Origin: Pseudomonadota bacterium
Lineage (GTDB): Bacteria; Pseudomonadota; Gammaproteobacteria; Xanthomonadales; SZUA-36
DNA: 46,640 nt
Assembly: GCA_015222805.1 (NCBI GenBank)
Contig: JADFVZ010000009.1
Location: 1 to 46,640, forward strand
Reading direction: 5' to 3'
The notes below the pieces were generated by a model. It ran no database searches, was not told the DNA's origin, and worked only from the letters and a program-made list of their open reading frames with translations. Shown here piece after piece: positions 8,565 to 17,798 of the stretch. Made by a program: the position numbers and the translations under genes. The first letter of the stretch is position 1, and every line of letters begins with the position of its first letter.

Positions 8565-9176
8565 ATGCCAAGAAAAAAAACACGTCGTAAACCTGCCACA
8601 AAAAAAAACCAGTCACCTGCCTGGCTGTGGTTGCTGACAGGCATTTTAATTGGACTGGGCATTTCCACCTGGGCAGTACTTCAAGGGTATATACCACAAC
8701 CCAAACGCACAACTGCAAGTACACAGCCGCTTCCTACGCCCAACAAAACAAACCCGAAGGATCAACAGGCAATCCTCAGCAATAACGACAATGCAAAGCC
8801 TGTAAAAAAACCCCGATATGATTTCTTCACTGTACTGGAAGAAGTTGAAGTAGCCGTACCCGAAAAAGAACTCCGGCAGCAGGCTAAAACAGAATCCAGG
8901 CAGCCGGCTGAAAAAACTGCTGCATCTGACAATACCGGCAGTAAGGGCAACTACATCATCCAGGTAGGATCATTCCGTAATCCCAAAGATGCCGAATCCA
9001 TGAAAGCCCAACTGGCTTTCCTCGGTGCCAGCGCGCATATCCAGAAGGTCACTATTAATGACAAAACCTGGCAGCGTGTACGCGTAGGGCCATACAGCAG
9101 CGCAAGTGAGGTCGAAGCTATGCGCACTCGCCTTAGCAGTAACGGTATTGATTCGCGGGTTTACCAGGTCAAATAG
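8565..9176 (+). CDS. SPOR-domain membrane protein (FtsN-like)
   Basis: The 203-residue protein has a short, very basic cytoplasmic N terminus (PRKKTRRKPATKK), one membrane span at about residues 18-40 (WLWLLTGILIGLGISTWAVL), and a Pro/Lys/Gln-rich linker. The C-terminal SPOR domain begins near 128 (NYIIQVGSFRNPKDAESMKAQ). SPOR domains bind denuded septal peptidoglycan, so a role in cell division or septal wall metabolism is likely. A SPOR gene after argS is common in gammaproteobacteria and often annotated ftsN. No strong ribosome-binding site is visible before its ATG. Confidence 0.9.
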   Translation: MPRKKTRRKPATKKNQSPAWLWLLTGILIGLGISTWAVLQGYIPQPKRTTASTQPLPTPNKTNPKDQQAILSNNDNAKPVKKPRYDFFTVLEEVEVAVPEKELRQQAKTESRQPAEKTAASDNTGSKGNYIIQVGSFRNPKDAESMKAQLAFLGASAHIQKVTINDKTWQRVRVGPYSSASEVEAMRTRLSSNGIDSRVYQVK

Positions 9177-9476
9177 GAAACCATAAGCTGTTATCCAGCA
9201 CGCTCGATTTCTTTCTCCTGCAAATCTTGATCACACTGTGCATACAATCACTGCTCGAAACACAGTGGGTTATTCAATAATATAAATTCACTTCCAGTTG
9301 ATTTTATTCATCACCGGCGGATTCGCAGGGTAGTACGCCATTGTTGTATCTGCCAGGTTTTGTCGTTACGATTAGCCCCAGAAACTACCGCCCCCTGTAT
9401 GAGCGGAAAACACTGCCGATTGGGAGCAGCTAAACGAATGTCTCCTGCAATCATGCTGATCAACGAGTAACGTGGG
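9177..9476 (+). other. 300-bp region without a gene
   Basis: No coding sequence is supported. A 7-bp inverted repeat (CACTGTG near 9234, CACAGTG near 9262) and an AT-rich stretch around 9277-9290 are present. The promoter of the following TPR gene must lie here or be shared with argS, but no convincing -35/-10 pair stands out. No terminator hairpin was recognised after the SPOR gene. Confidence 0.4.
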
Positions 9477-11810
9477 ATGACTGAGAAACAAACCAGATTC
9501 AAGCAGTTTGTTGAGGATCTTAAACGCCGTCGCGTGGTTCGTGTGGCAGTAGCTTATATCATCATTTCCTGGGTGTTATTACAGGTCATTGATGTATTGT
9601 TACCGGCTTTTGATGTCGGTGAATGGGTTTTTCGAGCTTTTCTTACGCTTGCCTTCATTGGGTTTTTTATCACAATTATCCTTTCCTGGGTCTTTGACAT
9701 CAACGATCACCGGGTCGTAAAAACCAGCGGAAAACGTTTACCACGCTGGGGGAAATCAATAATCTCCCTGCCCCTGATTGTATTGGTAGGGGTGGGTGGC
9801 TGGTGGGTCTGGTCCGGTTATGTAACAGATGAAGAGAGCGAGTTGCGCCCTACCGAATCAATTGAATTACCCATCGTTGCAGTCATGCAGTTCAGGAACC
9901 TGACTGCTGACCCTGCAAATGACTGGCTTGGTGAGGGACTGGCAAACCTGATACGCGACAACCTGACACAATCCAGGTTCTTACGTGTGGTTTCACCACA
10001 GAAGTTTCGCAGCATCATTGGTGAAGAATCAGATCTGAAGCTTATTGCAGAATTGAGTGAAGAGGAAGGTATTGGTTTTATCCTCAGTGGAGAGATGCTG
10101 ATAACGCCCGGTGGCATATCCATTTCTTCTCGACTTAGCGATATCATCGGTGGCATTGACCTGTCTGCCCGGCAGACTGAAAACCTGGCAACTGCCACAT
10201 TGTTATCGGCTGCCGGACCGATTGCAGCCCAGGTTAAACAGGGACTTAATATACCGCATACTGAGCAAATCGATATTTATGCTGCGGATTTTGCCAGTCA
10301 AAACCTTACTGCTTACGAGTCCTATGTCGCCGGCCTTGGCTTCTTTCTTAACTATCAGTATCAACAGGCAGAGCAGGCATTCACTGCAGCATTGCTGCTG
10401 GCCCCGGATTTTGCCGTTGCCCGTTATCGCCTGGCATATATACAAGCTGCTACCGGGCGGACTGACATGGCTGAAGAAAATATTCGGATGGCACTGGAAA
10501 CCAGCAATATACCAGATCGGGAAAAACGTTATATAGAGGCTGCCCAGGCGCTGTTCGCCCGCGATTATGAGACTGCCAGCGGTTTGTATATGGCATTGCT
10601 CACTGAATACCCCTTCGAAGTTGAAGCGCGGGAAATGCTGGCCAAAACCTACTGGGGCCAATACAAAGCCCAGGATGCTGTCAGGGAAATGCAAATCCTG
10701 GCTGCCGAAGAGCCGCAAAATGAAGTAATTTGGAGTACTTTAGGTGGCTACTTACTCGCCATGGGAGAGTTTGAAAGGGCACAGCCTGCCCTCGAAAAAT
10801 TTGCCAAACTGGCACCCGACAATGCGAACAGTTATACGCTACTGGGTGATTCCCTACGCTATCAGGGTGACTTCAATGCTGCTATTGAGCTATATAAAAA
10901 AGCGCTTGAGATTGACCCGACAATGCGAGGCGTTGCCACCAGCCTGGCAACGATAGATTACCTGCAGGCTGAGTACATACAGGCAGAACAGGGATTTACT
11001 TCGATTGCAGACAACGCAACACTCACCAACAGTGATCGACTGGACGCCATGTTTGCCCTACAGGCACTCCAGGTTGCAAAAGGGAGTTTTAGTGCTGCTG
11101 AGCAACTTATCGAGCGATTTTCAGCAGCAATCCAGGAAGAGCAAATACGTGAAGCGATGGCAGCATCTATTCGTGCACTTTTAAACCTTGAAAGCGGAAA
11201 CAAAAATGCGGCCCGTGATTTGAGTGAATCTGCCATTAGTTTATCTCCGGGCGTGCCAACACGTTATCTGTTTGCACGCGGACTGGTTGAGCTTAACTTC
11301 GGCGAGTATGACAAAGTATCAGTCACTGCAACAGAAATCATCAGCCACGCCCTGCCGGCCGATAACCCGGATCGGACCGAAGACAAGGCCGCAGCATACC
11401 TGACAGGAATGGCAAGCTTGCTACAAGGCGATATGGATAGTGCCAGGGCAGACCTGGACAGGGCGACTGAGTTGGGAGGCTACGATTATCAAATCTATGA
11501 CTTAGGCCTCGCACAACTGTTAATGCAGGTTGGTGAAGCCGAGGATGCAATTGAAAAAATCCAGGCTGCAATCATTCCGGATATGGTTGAACCAAGAATC
11601 GATCTTGAAGCAACGCGGGTTCGGGCCCTGCTATTGATGGCAGAAATCAAGAAAAGCACCAACGACTTACCTGCGGCCGGATTACTGGCACAGCAGTTTT
11701 TATCCCGGTTTAGCTCGGCAAGCCCGGACCATCCGGATGTTGTTCTGGCAAACGATATTTTATCAGCAGCAGGACTGACCTTTTCCCGAGAAAGCACTGC
11801 GGACAGGTAA
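9477..11810 (+). CDS. Membrane-anchored TolB-like/TPR protein
   Basis: The 777-residue protein starts with a basic cytoplasmic segment (FVEDLKRRRVVRVAVAY) and three likely membrane spans at about 21-45, 51-73 and 93-115. A TolB/FlgO-like domain at about 130-270 follows (IVAVMQFRNLTADPANDWLGEGLANLIRD region). The rest is a long tetratricopeptide solenoid, including YTLLGDSLRYQGDFNAAIELYKKALEIDP-type repeats. The same architecture occurs widely in proteobacteria, often after an N-terminal winged-helix or cyclase domain; here neither is present. It is probably a scaffold or sensor at the inner membrane, but the function is unknown. The gene is monocistronic and converges on the next one. Confidence 0.82.
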   Translation: MTEKQTRFKQFVEDLKRRRVVRVAVAYIIISWVLLQVIDVLLPAFDVGEWVFRAFLTLAFIGFFITIILSWVFDINDHRVVKTSGKRLPRWGKSIISLPLIVLVGVGGWWVWSGYVTDEESELRPTESIELPIVAVMQFRNLTADPANDWLGEGLANLIRDNLTQSRFLRVVSPQKFRSIIGEESDLKLIAELSEEEGIGFILSGEMLITPGGISISSRLSDIIGGIDLSARQTENLATATLLSAAGPIAAQVKQGLNIPHTEQIDIYAADFASQNLTAYESYVAGLGFFLNYQYQQAEQAFTAALLLAPDFAVARYRLAYIQAATGRTDMAEENIRMALETSNIPDREKRYIEAAQALFARDYETASGLYMALLTEYPFEVEAREMLAKTYWGQYKAQDAVREMQILAAEEPQNEVIWSTLGGYLLAMGEFERAQPALEKFAKLAPDNANSYTLLGDSLRYQGDFNAAIELYKKALEIDPTMRGVATSLATIDYLQAEYIQAEQGFTSIADNATLTNSDRLDAMFALQALQVAKGSFSAAEQLIERFSAAIQEEQIREAMAASIRALLNLESGNKNAARDLSESAISLSPGVPTRYLFARGLVELNFGEYDKVSVTATEIISHALPADNPDRTEDKAAAYLTGMASLLQGDMDSARADLDRATELGGYDYQIYDLGLAQLLMQVGEAEDAIEKIQAAIIPDMVEPRIDLEATRVRALLLMAEIKKSTNDLPAAGLLAQQFLSRFSSASPDHPDVVLANDILSAAGLTFSRESTADR

Positions 11811-11822
11811 TTCCCATTTTAG

Positions 11823-11843
11823 CTGACAGTCATTGACTGTTAG
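11823..11843. terminator. Hairpin between convergent genes
   Basis: ACAGTCA (11826-11832) and TGACTGT (11834-11840) form a perfect 7-bp stem, extended to about 10 bp by one G-T and two Watson-Crick pairs. It sits between the TPR-protein gene and the convergent secreted-protein gene. It lacks a clear T tract, so termination is only suggested by position. Confidence 0.4.
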
Positions 11844-11845
11844 AT

Positions 11846-13144
11846 TCACCGTGGCGGGCGGCCTAGCTCGCCCGGTGAAGTTGGGCAAACAATCGGTACA
11901 TCAACCGCGCCGTTGTTATCAAGATCATCAATAATCACACCGCTACCGCCACCAAAACACATGTCACGGGAGATTTGCAGCAAGTCGATAGAATCCTGAT
12001 TTGAAAGCAATGTATATCCGGCAGCCACCGCATCCGCACTATCTACATAACCATCACCATCTTCATCGAACAAGCGGCTGGGTGCCTGACCTGCAACCAG
12101 GAATACTTTCAGGGTAAACGTAGTTGCTTCCAGCAGGGCTATTGATGCCGCATCGCCACGATCAAACTTCATAAAAGGCGCTTCAGCCGGACCGCCATCT
12201 ATGCGCCAGAGGTTGTTACCGTCACACTCTGCTGCATAGATTTGTTCCGGGGATTGCCAGGTGACATTACCCGTACATGCATCGTACTGAATCAGATGTC
12301 GCACCACATTGATGGGCATATTGATTTGCGCCCAGACCCTGGTCTGTTCAACAATGGGATTGTCCCTGTTGCGTCTTTTTCGTAAATCCGAGAGGTTATA
12401 GCTTACGCTGTTAACCAGGCCCGCAAGATTAACCGCGGCGAGGGGGGTGGAGAGGTTAAATTCCGGTTCATTAAACACCCTGCCAATACCATACTCGGCT
12501 ATTACAACCAGCCCGGGGATATCATCATCAGCACCAAATCCATAACCATCGGCGACCTCGCCACCCGTTGGTGGACCCATTCTTACACAATCGGCATCAC
12601 CTGTGCCTGGAGTACAACTGCCTGTGGAATCCCAGCGCTTGAATTCCGGGCCGCGACTGCCGGCAGAATCTACCAGCTCGAGGCGGCGCTCTGCATTTCC
12701 TGCATGATCCACCACACCTGCCATATCCACACCCGGCCAGAATTCCATATAAATTTCATCGGAAGCCGGCGGCACCCAGGCAGACCAGTCCCAATCTGGT
12801 GGAAGTATTTCCGGCACACCGCACTCCGGTGTCGCATTTGCCTGCCAGCCCGGCACAGGAGGGTTCAGGCAGCCATCCGGATCTGCAAAAATCAGCATGC
12901 CCCAGTTTTCACGAATCGGGAAATTAGGATTAATCGCATAGGAAGGAAATGCCTTCCCTGGCGGAAATTCAACAGTCATCTTGATGCTTAGTGGCCAACC
13001 TGATTCACTCAGGAGGACCTGTCCACCGGTGCTTTGATCGGAATCAATTGACAACCTGACTAAAGATGCCGCATCAAGAGACGCTGTATTTACCCAGCAG
13101 AACAAAAACACTACGAGTAATTTACCTGTTGGTAATCTGAACAT
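11846..13144 (-). CDS. Secreted hypothetical protein with Ca-binding-loop-like motifs
   Basis: The 432-residue protein has a signal peptide (KLLVVFLFCWVNTASLDAAS) and is otherwise hydrophilic, with many Asp, Gly, Pro and paired Cys residues, as in secreted surface proteins. Near the C terminus DEDGDGYVDSADA and, at the very end, DDLDNNGAVDV look like EF-hand or dockerin-type calcium loops. No catalytic motif was recognised. There is no C-terminal membrane anchor or sorting signal. The neighbouring - strand gene is an IPTL-CTERM-type protein, so both may belong to the exported surface fraction. I cannot name a family. Confidence 0.7.
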   Translation of the reverse strand: MFRLPTGKLLVVFLFCWVNTASLDAASLVRLSIDSDQSTGGQVLLSESGWPLSIKMTVEFPPGKAFPSYAINPNFPIRENWGMLIFADPDGCLNPPVPGWQANATPECGVPEILPPDWDWSAWVPPASDEIYMEFWPGVDMAGVVDHAGNAERRLELVDSAGSRGPEFKRWDSTGSCTPGTGDADCVRMGPPTGGEVADGYGFGADDDIPGLVVIAEYGIGRVFNEPEFNLSTPLAAVNLAGLVNSVSYNLSDLRKRRNRDNPIVEQTRVWAQINMPINVVRHLIQYDACTGNVTWQSPEQIYAAECDGNNLWRIDGGPAEAPFMKFDRGDAASIALLEATTFTLKVFLVAGQAPSRLFDEDGDGYVDSADAVAAGYTLLSNQDSIDLLQISRDMCFGGGSGVIIDDLDNNGAVDVPIVCPTSPGELGRPPR

Positions 13145-13270
13145 CTGAACTCTACCCCCACCCTAATTTTGAATATTTAATATGTTATTCCTCAATTGTC
13201 AGTCTAGCATAGCTTGAAATCCTGCTGTTTCACTGTGCACCTGTTTCGGAAAAAATATTCACCCACAAAA

Positions 13271-13296
13271 AAGCCCCGACCAGAAGGCCAGGGCTT
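13271..13296 (-). terminator. Rho-independent terminator of the IPTL-CTERM gene
   Basis: Read on -, AAGCCCTGGCC (13296-13286) pairs with the 13281-13271 arm with two G-T wobbles and a 4-base loop, followed by a run of six T. It lies 30 bp beyond the stop of the gene at 13328-14119, in the right orientation. Confidence 0.85.
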
Positions 13297-13327
13297 AGCA
13301 AACATATTTTTATGTTTGATATTTAAA

Positions 13328-14119
13328 TTACAGGGTACCCACCTTTCTAAAACGCCAGGCCATGCCTGTAAGCAACAGTAACAAAACAAGCAATCCTGTT
13401 TTACTCAATGCTGGTATTGGTACTGACGAGCCGAATGCCATGGATCCGAAGCGAAGGTCGTCCAGCAGCTCACCACCACCAGTGTCATCAGCGATGTTAA
13501 TACTTGCGATTGGAACGGAACTGGTGAAGCCAATAAACAGTGGTGTAGCCGGTACAACGGCTCCGGTGTTCAGGACACCAATAGTTCCCCCCACTGAGTC
13601 CAGTACAGTAATGGTGATAGGGCCGGTAGCGTTTGTATACACATCAAATGCAACAGCAGTGACACTTGTTCCATCGAAAGTTATGATGGTTGATTCAGCA
13701 AATTGATCTGCACCAGTAACAATACTGGTTTGATTTGGACCAATTAAACCAGCCCCCAGAATCACAACATTACTGCCACCAGTAGCATTAACGCTAAACC
13801 CGGCTATTAACCCGCCGGGGATAAAACAGGCATTATTGGAGAGACTATTTAATGGTGGCGGACAGCCGGTTACACCACCTGGAGCAACCATACCATTTTC
13901 AAAATCTTCAAATGCCGGCGAACCCGCCACAGCCAAAAAGGAAGGCAAATCAGGGTAGCTGGTTAAGCCCCCGGGCAGGGCATTGGTAATTGCCCCCGGC
14001 ATACTGGAAAGCGTTGGTTGACCTGCCGCATTCCATTCAACATAGCTGGCAGGATCTGCCTGGGCGGCCCCACATGTCAACAACGCTATTCCAGCTATTA
14101 ATCCAGATATTTTTTTCAT
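13328..14119 (-). CDS. IPTL-CTERM-type exported surface protein
   Basis: The 263-residue protein has a signal peptide (MKKISGLIAGIALLTCGAAQA) and a beta-rich, Gly/Thr/Val-rich body. Its C-terminal tripartite sorting signal is IPALSKTG, a Leu-rich membrane span (LLVLLLLLTGMAW) and basic RFRKVG. This matches the IPTL variant of PEP-CTERM signals, which exosortases process during export to the cell surface. I chose the ATG at 14119 because GAGGAAA lies just upstream and a signal peptide follows immediately; the longer open frame adds 31 residues that make no sense before it. The exosortase itself is not in this window. Confidence 0.82.
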   Translation of the reverse strand: MKKISGLIAGIALLTCGAAQADPASYVEWNAAGQPTLSSMPGAITNALPGGLTSYPDLPSFLAVAGSPAFEDFENGMVAPGGVTGCPPPLNSLSNNACFIPGGLIAGFSVNATGGSNVVILGAGLIGPNQTSIVTGADQFAESTIITFDGTSVTAVAFDVYTNATGPITITVLDSVGGTIGVLNTGAVVPATPLFIGFTSSVPIASINIADDTGGGELLDDLRFGSMAFGSSVPIPALSKTGLLVLLLLLTGMAWRFRKVGTL

Positions 14120-14165
14120 AATTATTTCCTCTCTATTCAATGAGTTTCCCAAATAAACTAGATTG

Positions 14166-14193
14166 ATTATAGACACATTTAAGATAAAGTAAA
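14166..14193 (-). promoter_or_regulatory. Sigma-70-type promoter of the IPTL-CTERM gene
   Basis: On -, a perfect TATAAT (14171-14166) is preceded after 16 bases by TTTACT (14193-14188), four of six matches to TTGACA. The distance to the chosen start codon (about 47 bases) is reasonable. The start choice at 14119 is consistent with this promoter. Confidence 0.55.
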
Positions 14194-14381
14194 GGTGACG
14201 GTACGGAGTCAAGCGCTTACATCATGCATTCGAAACCACCATCACCGTTGATGTTTGTGTCAATGAACTGTATAGGCTACCGGATATCAATTTTTTTGTA
14301 AGCAACTGCGGTAAAAACCTGTCTGTTATTATTCCTTATCTTCTGGATCTAATCTGCTGCATACTGCAAAGAGATATATGC

Positions 14382-15332
14382 ATGAAAAACATAAATAATA
14401 ATATAATCAGACCTGTTGACATTACCGATGAACAAGTCTATCTCAAACGACGGCATTTCCTGCAATTGGCGGGGATAGCAGGTGCGGGGCTGGCTTTCTC
14501 AGGACTACCATCAAGGGCAGAGGCAGAACTAAAACCACTGCAAACCTCTCCGAGCAAATATAGCACTGATCAAACACCCAATAGTTACCAGGACATCAGC
14601 ACATACAATAACTACTACGAATTCGGGCTGGATAAAGACGACCCGGTGCGGTATGCCAAAAGCCTGATCACAGATCCGTGGACAGTCAAGATTTCTGGGG
14701 AATGTGATAAACCCGGTGATTACAATTTAGAAGATATTCTAAAACCGCATCCACTGGAAGAACGGATATATCGCCTGCGCTGTGTGGAAGCCTGGTCAAT
14801 GGTTATCCCCTGGGTCGGCTTTCCCCTGGGTGACCTGCTGAAGCGTTTCCAGCCCAACTCCAATGCCAACTATGTATCGTTCAAAACACTAAATGATTCG
14901 ACCCAGATGCCGGGTGTTCGCCGGCGGGTACTTAGATGGCCCTATCACGAAGGCCTGACCATGGCCGAAGCCATGAACCCGCTGGCGATTATCGCTGTAG
15001 GCCTTTATGGGAAAACCCTGCCCAACCAGAACGGGGCCCCGTTACGGCTGGTCGTACCCTGGAAATATGGTTTTAAAAGCATCAAGTCGATTGTTGAAAT
15101 CTCCTTTAGCAAAAAACAGCCGGATACCTCCTGGGGCCGATCTGCTCCGCGTGAATACGGTTTTTATGCCAATGTGAATCCTGAGGTGGATCATCCACGC
15201 TGGTCGCAGGCGCGTGAGCGGGTGATCGGTACCGGTCTGTTTGCGGCTAAACAACCTACCCTGATGTTCAATGGCTATGGGGATGAAGTTGCGCACCTGT
15301 ATTCTGATTTAAACTTGCGCAAGAATTTTTAA
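14382..15332 (+). CDS. msrP: Protein-methionine-sulfoxide reductase, molybdenum subunit MsrP (YedY)
   Basis: MsrP is the periplasmic molybdopterin enzyme that reduces oxidised methionines in envelope proteins. A Tat signal is present ([12 protein letters not shown] at residues 23-24, then AGAGLAFSG). The oxidoreductase fold follows, with the Mo-ligating Cys at about 134 in [11 protein letters not shown] and then [10 protein letters not shown]. The 316-residue length is close to that of the E. coli protein. msrQ begins 6 bp after its stop. The substrate role is from family knowledge; the assignment is firm. Confidence 0.96.
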   Translation: MKNINNNIIRPVDITDEQVYLKRRHFLQLAGIAGAGLAFSGLPSRAEAELKPLQTSPSKYSTDQTPNSYQDISTYNNYYEFGLDKDDPVRYAKSLITDPWTVKISGECDKPGDYNLEDILKPHPLEERIYRLRCVEAWSMVIPWVGFPLGDLLKRFQPNSNANYVSFKTLNDSTQMPGVRRRVLRWPYHEGLTMAEAMNPLAIIAVGLYGKTLPNQNGAPLRLVVPWKYGFKSIKSIVEISFSKKQPDTSWGRSAPREYGFYANVNPEVDHPRWSQARERVIGTGLFAAKQPTLMFNGYGDEVAHLYSDLNLRKNF

Positions 15333-15338
15333 GCCCTG

Positions 15339-15926
15339 ATGAAAAAGCTTGGCCTGATAAAGGTGGCGGTGTTTACTGCCTGCCTGCTCCCATTTGCACA
15401 ACTGTTACTGGCAGCCTTTGGCCTGGCCGGACAGTCCCTGGGTGCGAATCCCATTGAAGAACTAATCCATCAGCTGGGCCTGTGGGGCCTCAGGTTATTG
15501 CTCCTGACCCTGGCCATTACGCCACTGCGCAGGATAACGGGGAAAGTGTGGCTGCTGAAACTGCGGCGGATGCTGGGACTGTTCAGCTTCTTTTATGTTT
15601 TGTTGCACTTTCTCAGCTATGCAATTCTTGACCAGGGACTGAACTTTGCAGCTATTGGCGAGGATATTTTGGAGCGCCCGTATATTACCCTCGGGATTAC
15701 GGCACTGATGATGCTGATTCCGCTGGCGGTGACTTCTACCAATGGCTGGATGCGCCGACTGGGACGTCGCTGGAAGAAACTGCATCAGCTAGTTTATGTG
15801 ATTGCGATTCTTGGGGTCTGGCATTTTTTCTGGCAGGTGAAACTGGATACCCGTGAGCCGCTGGTTTATGCGGGGATTTTAATCGTATTACTGGGGTATA
15901 GGATCTGGTTAAAGCGAAAACGGTAG
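15339..15926 (+). CDS. msrQ: Heme membrane subunit MsrQ (YedZ)
   Basis: The 195-residue integral membrane protein has about six spans of the ferric-reductase-like transmembrane type. It carries histidines in FYVLLHFLSY, KKLHQLVYV and GVWHFFWQVK that fit the heme ligands of YedZ. It passes electrons from the quinone pool or flavin reductases to MsrP. Its start is 6 bp downstream of msrP, so the two form one operon. The stop codon is only two bases before a long palindromic repeat, which probably ends the transcript. Confidence 0.95.
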   Translation: MKKLGLIKVAVFTACLLPFAQLLLAAFGLAGQSLGANPIEELIHQLGLWGLRLLLLTLAITPLRRITGKVWLLKLRRMLGLFSFFYVLLHFLSYAILDQGLNFAAIGEDILERPYITLGITALMMLIPLAVTSTNGWMRRLGRRWKKLHQLVYVIAILGVWHFFWQVKLDTREPLVYAGILIVLLGYRIWLKRKR

Positions 15927-15928
15927 TA

Positions 15929-16000
15929 TAACGCGTGGGCATAAATGCCCACCCTACCGGTGCAATGTTGTGTAGGGTGGGCATTTATGCCCACGCGTTA
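15929..16000. repeat. REP-like inverted repeat pair, copy 1
   Basis: Two 29-base arms (15929-15957 and 15972-16000) are perfect inverse complements with a 14-base loop. Each arm contains its own palindrome GTGGGCAT-nn-ATGCCCAC, and in REP orientation it starts with GTAG, the tetranucleotide typical of REP elements. The unit fills the gap between the convergent msrQ and batD ends, where it could stop transcription from both sides. The same arms recur at 23350-23452. Confidence 0.9.
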
Positions 16001-16014
16001 GCAAGACCAATGTT

Positions 16015-17778
16015 TTACTCTGGATAGAATGGTGGCAATGTGTTGCTGTTGGTTTTTGACTTTCCGGTGTTTGCTGTTGCCTTCAGCCAACTAGTGAACT
16101 GCCGGTAAAAAGCCTTGCCATCCCAACTAACCGTACCCTTGCCTTGCTCTGGCGCGTACAGTTGTTTGTTAAGTGCTTCAACACTTGCCGCAAGCTGATC
16201 AAACTCTTCTAAACGGCAGTGTTTCTCCAGCCCGCTAAGGCCGTCAGCAATATCCAGTTCACGGATTACAAACTGACGTAGTGCTGTGGCTGCAGCCACC
16301 GGCTGGTTTTTATTGCAGGCATTTTTAAACTCAAGCAGGGAGTTTTCCTGATCCTGCCTGAGGCTGGAAGTTGCCACGATTTGTACTGACTTCCCGCGGT
16401 TGAACCACCACAACAACAAGGTAAGCAGCCACAGCGTAAAACCGGTAATTGCCAGGATTTGCCACCAGCTTTTTTGCTGGCTTGTTAGTGCATCTACGGG
16501 CATAGACGCCGGCTGACTGGGTTTAACCGGCGATAGTTCCTGCACTGCTACCGGTTCAGGCTCAGCAGGGATTGCACTGTCGCCAAGCGCCGGCAGTACA
16601 TCCACAAGCTCTGCTGGAATGACGGCATATTTCAGTTTATCCGCAACCGTATCCCACCAGGGAATACTAATCTCCGGCAGCAGTAGTTCACCTGTATTTT
16701 CCGGCACAATGGCAAAACTATGTACCTTCCGACCGGTAACCCACTGGCCCGAATTCCGCGAGACACTTTCAGGGGCATCTGGATAAACCCTTGCATTATC
16801 CATGGCCGGCCAGCTAATTTCAGGAAACATAGTGTCGAGCAAGCCCACAGCTTTCATCTCGATCACACGGGTTATCGGTTCACCGACACGAGCACCGCCT
16901 TTGGCGGTTTTGATTTGTGAATTCACCACCAACTGCCGGGCCGGCAGCCAGTCTGTGGCTGCCGGATATTGGGCTGGCCGTGGATCAACTGTAATTTTCA
17001 GGACATCACTGACAGTACGCACCCGTCGCCCACGGTTGCGCATTGGAGTAAACAGGCTGCCACGCTTGTTAGAGGGTTCATTCACCCGCCCAAGGAATGA
17101 TATTTCCGGAACAATCAGCTCGCCGCTGCGTTCGGGAAATACCGCATATACCCGCTCCAGCGCGCGATAGCCAACACCATTGCGGGTGGCATTCATTGAG
17201 GTTTCACCCAGTTTCACCAGGCTTGCATGTTCAACCCGGGGATCCGGCAGGCTGCCTTCGGTGAGGCTGTAGCGATAATATAAACGCACGGTTAAGGCCA
17301 ACTGGGAGTGGACATATATGCGGTCTGTATTGCTCTCTACTTCCATGAATACCACCGGTGGTTCACCGGCAGCAGCCGCTGGGGCATCTTCCACAGCAAT
17401 TTCGATTGGCCGGGTACTCAACTTACCCAGCTTGAAACCGGGTATGCTTAACTTGCCTGTATGTTTCGGCTCAAGCACATAAAGTGTGCGAATAGTCGCA
17501 GACTGTACCCCGTTGGTATAACTCACCATGGATTCATTACGGGTATCCAGCAGATGAAAATCCGCAGTTAACAAACTGGTATCGATATCGAGGGGTTGTG
17601 AAGCATCATCGGTTTCCACCACCAGGGTAATGGTTTCACCCAGTCTTACACTGCTTCGGTCAATCCGGGCATCCACAGCAGCCTGGGCTGTTATTGAAAA
17701 CAGCACAAGCCAGAGCACTAAGGCTATGACACTTGCCGCTCGAATAGATTGATAGTGTTGAAGTCTGTTCGCTCTCAT
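16015..17778 (-). CDS. batD: BatD-like membrane protein (oxygen tolerance)
   Basis: BatD is the last product of MoxR/Bat operons. The 587-residue protein has a signal peptide (ALVLWLVLFSITAQA) and a long beta-rich periplasmic part with immunoglobulin-like repeats (ARIDRSSVRLGETITLVVE; VYAVFPERSGELIVPEISF). One membrane span lies near residue 460 (WQILAITGFTLWLLTLLLWW), before a short cytoplasmic tail. I prefer the ATG at 17778, which has AAGGA seven bases upstream, to the one at 17805, which overlaps the preceding gene and lacks a ribosome site. It ends beside the REP-like repeat. The exact role of Bat proteins is not established; aerotolerance was reported in Bacteroides. Confidence 0.88.
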   Translation of the reverse strand: MRANRLQHYQSIRAASVIALVLWLVLFSITAQAAVDARIDRSSVRLGETITLVVETDDASQPLDIDTSLLTADFHLLDTRNESMVSYTNGVQSATIRTLYVLEPKHTGKLSIPGFKLGKLSTRPIEIAVEDAPAAAAGEPPVVFMEVESNTDRIYVHSQLALTVRLYYRYSLTEGSLPDPRVEHASLVKLGETSMNATRNGVGYRALERVYAVFPERSGELIVPEISFLGRVNEPSNKRGSLFTPMRNRGRRVRTVSDVLKITVDPRPAQYPAATDWLPARQLVVNSQIKTAKGGARVGEPITRVIEMKAVGLLDTMFPEISWPAMDNARVYPDAPESVSRNSGQWVTGRKVHSFAIVPENTGELLLPEISIPWWDTVADKLKYAVIPAELVDVLPALGDSAIPAEPEPVAVQELSPVKPSQPASMPVDALTSQQKSWWQILAITGFTLWLLTLLLWWFNRGKSVQIVATSSLRQDQENSLLEFKNACNKNQPVAAATALRQFVIRELDIADGLSGLEKHCRLEEFDQLAASVEALNKQLYAPEQGKGTVSWDGKAFYRQFTSWLKATANTGKSKTNSNTLPPFYPE

Positions 17779-17798
17779 TGGTGATTCCTTACCGGCCT

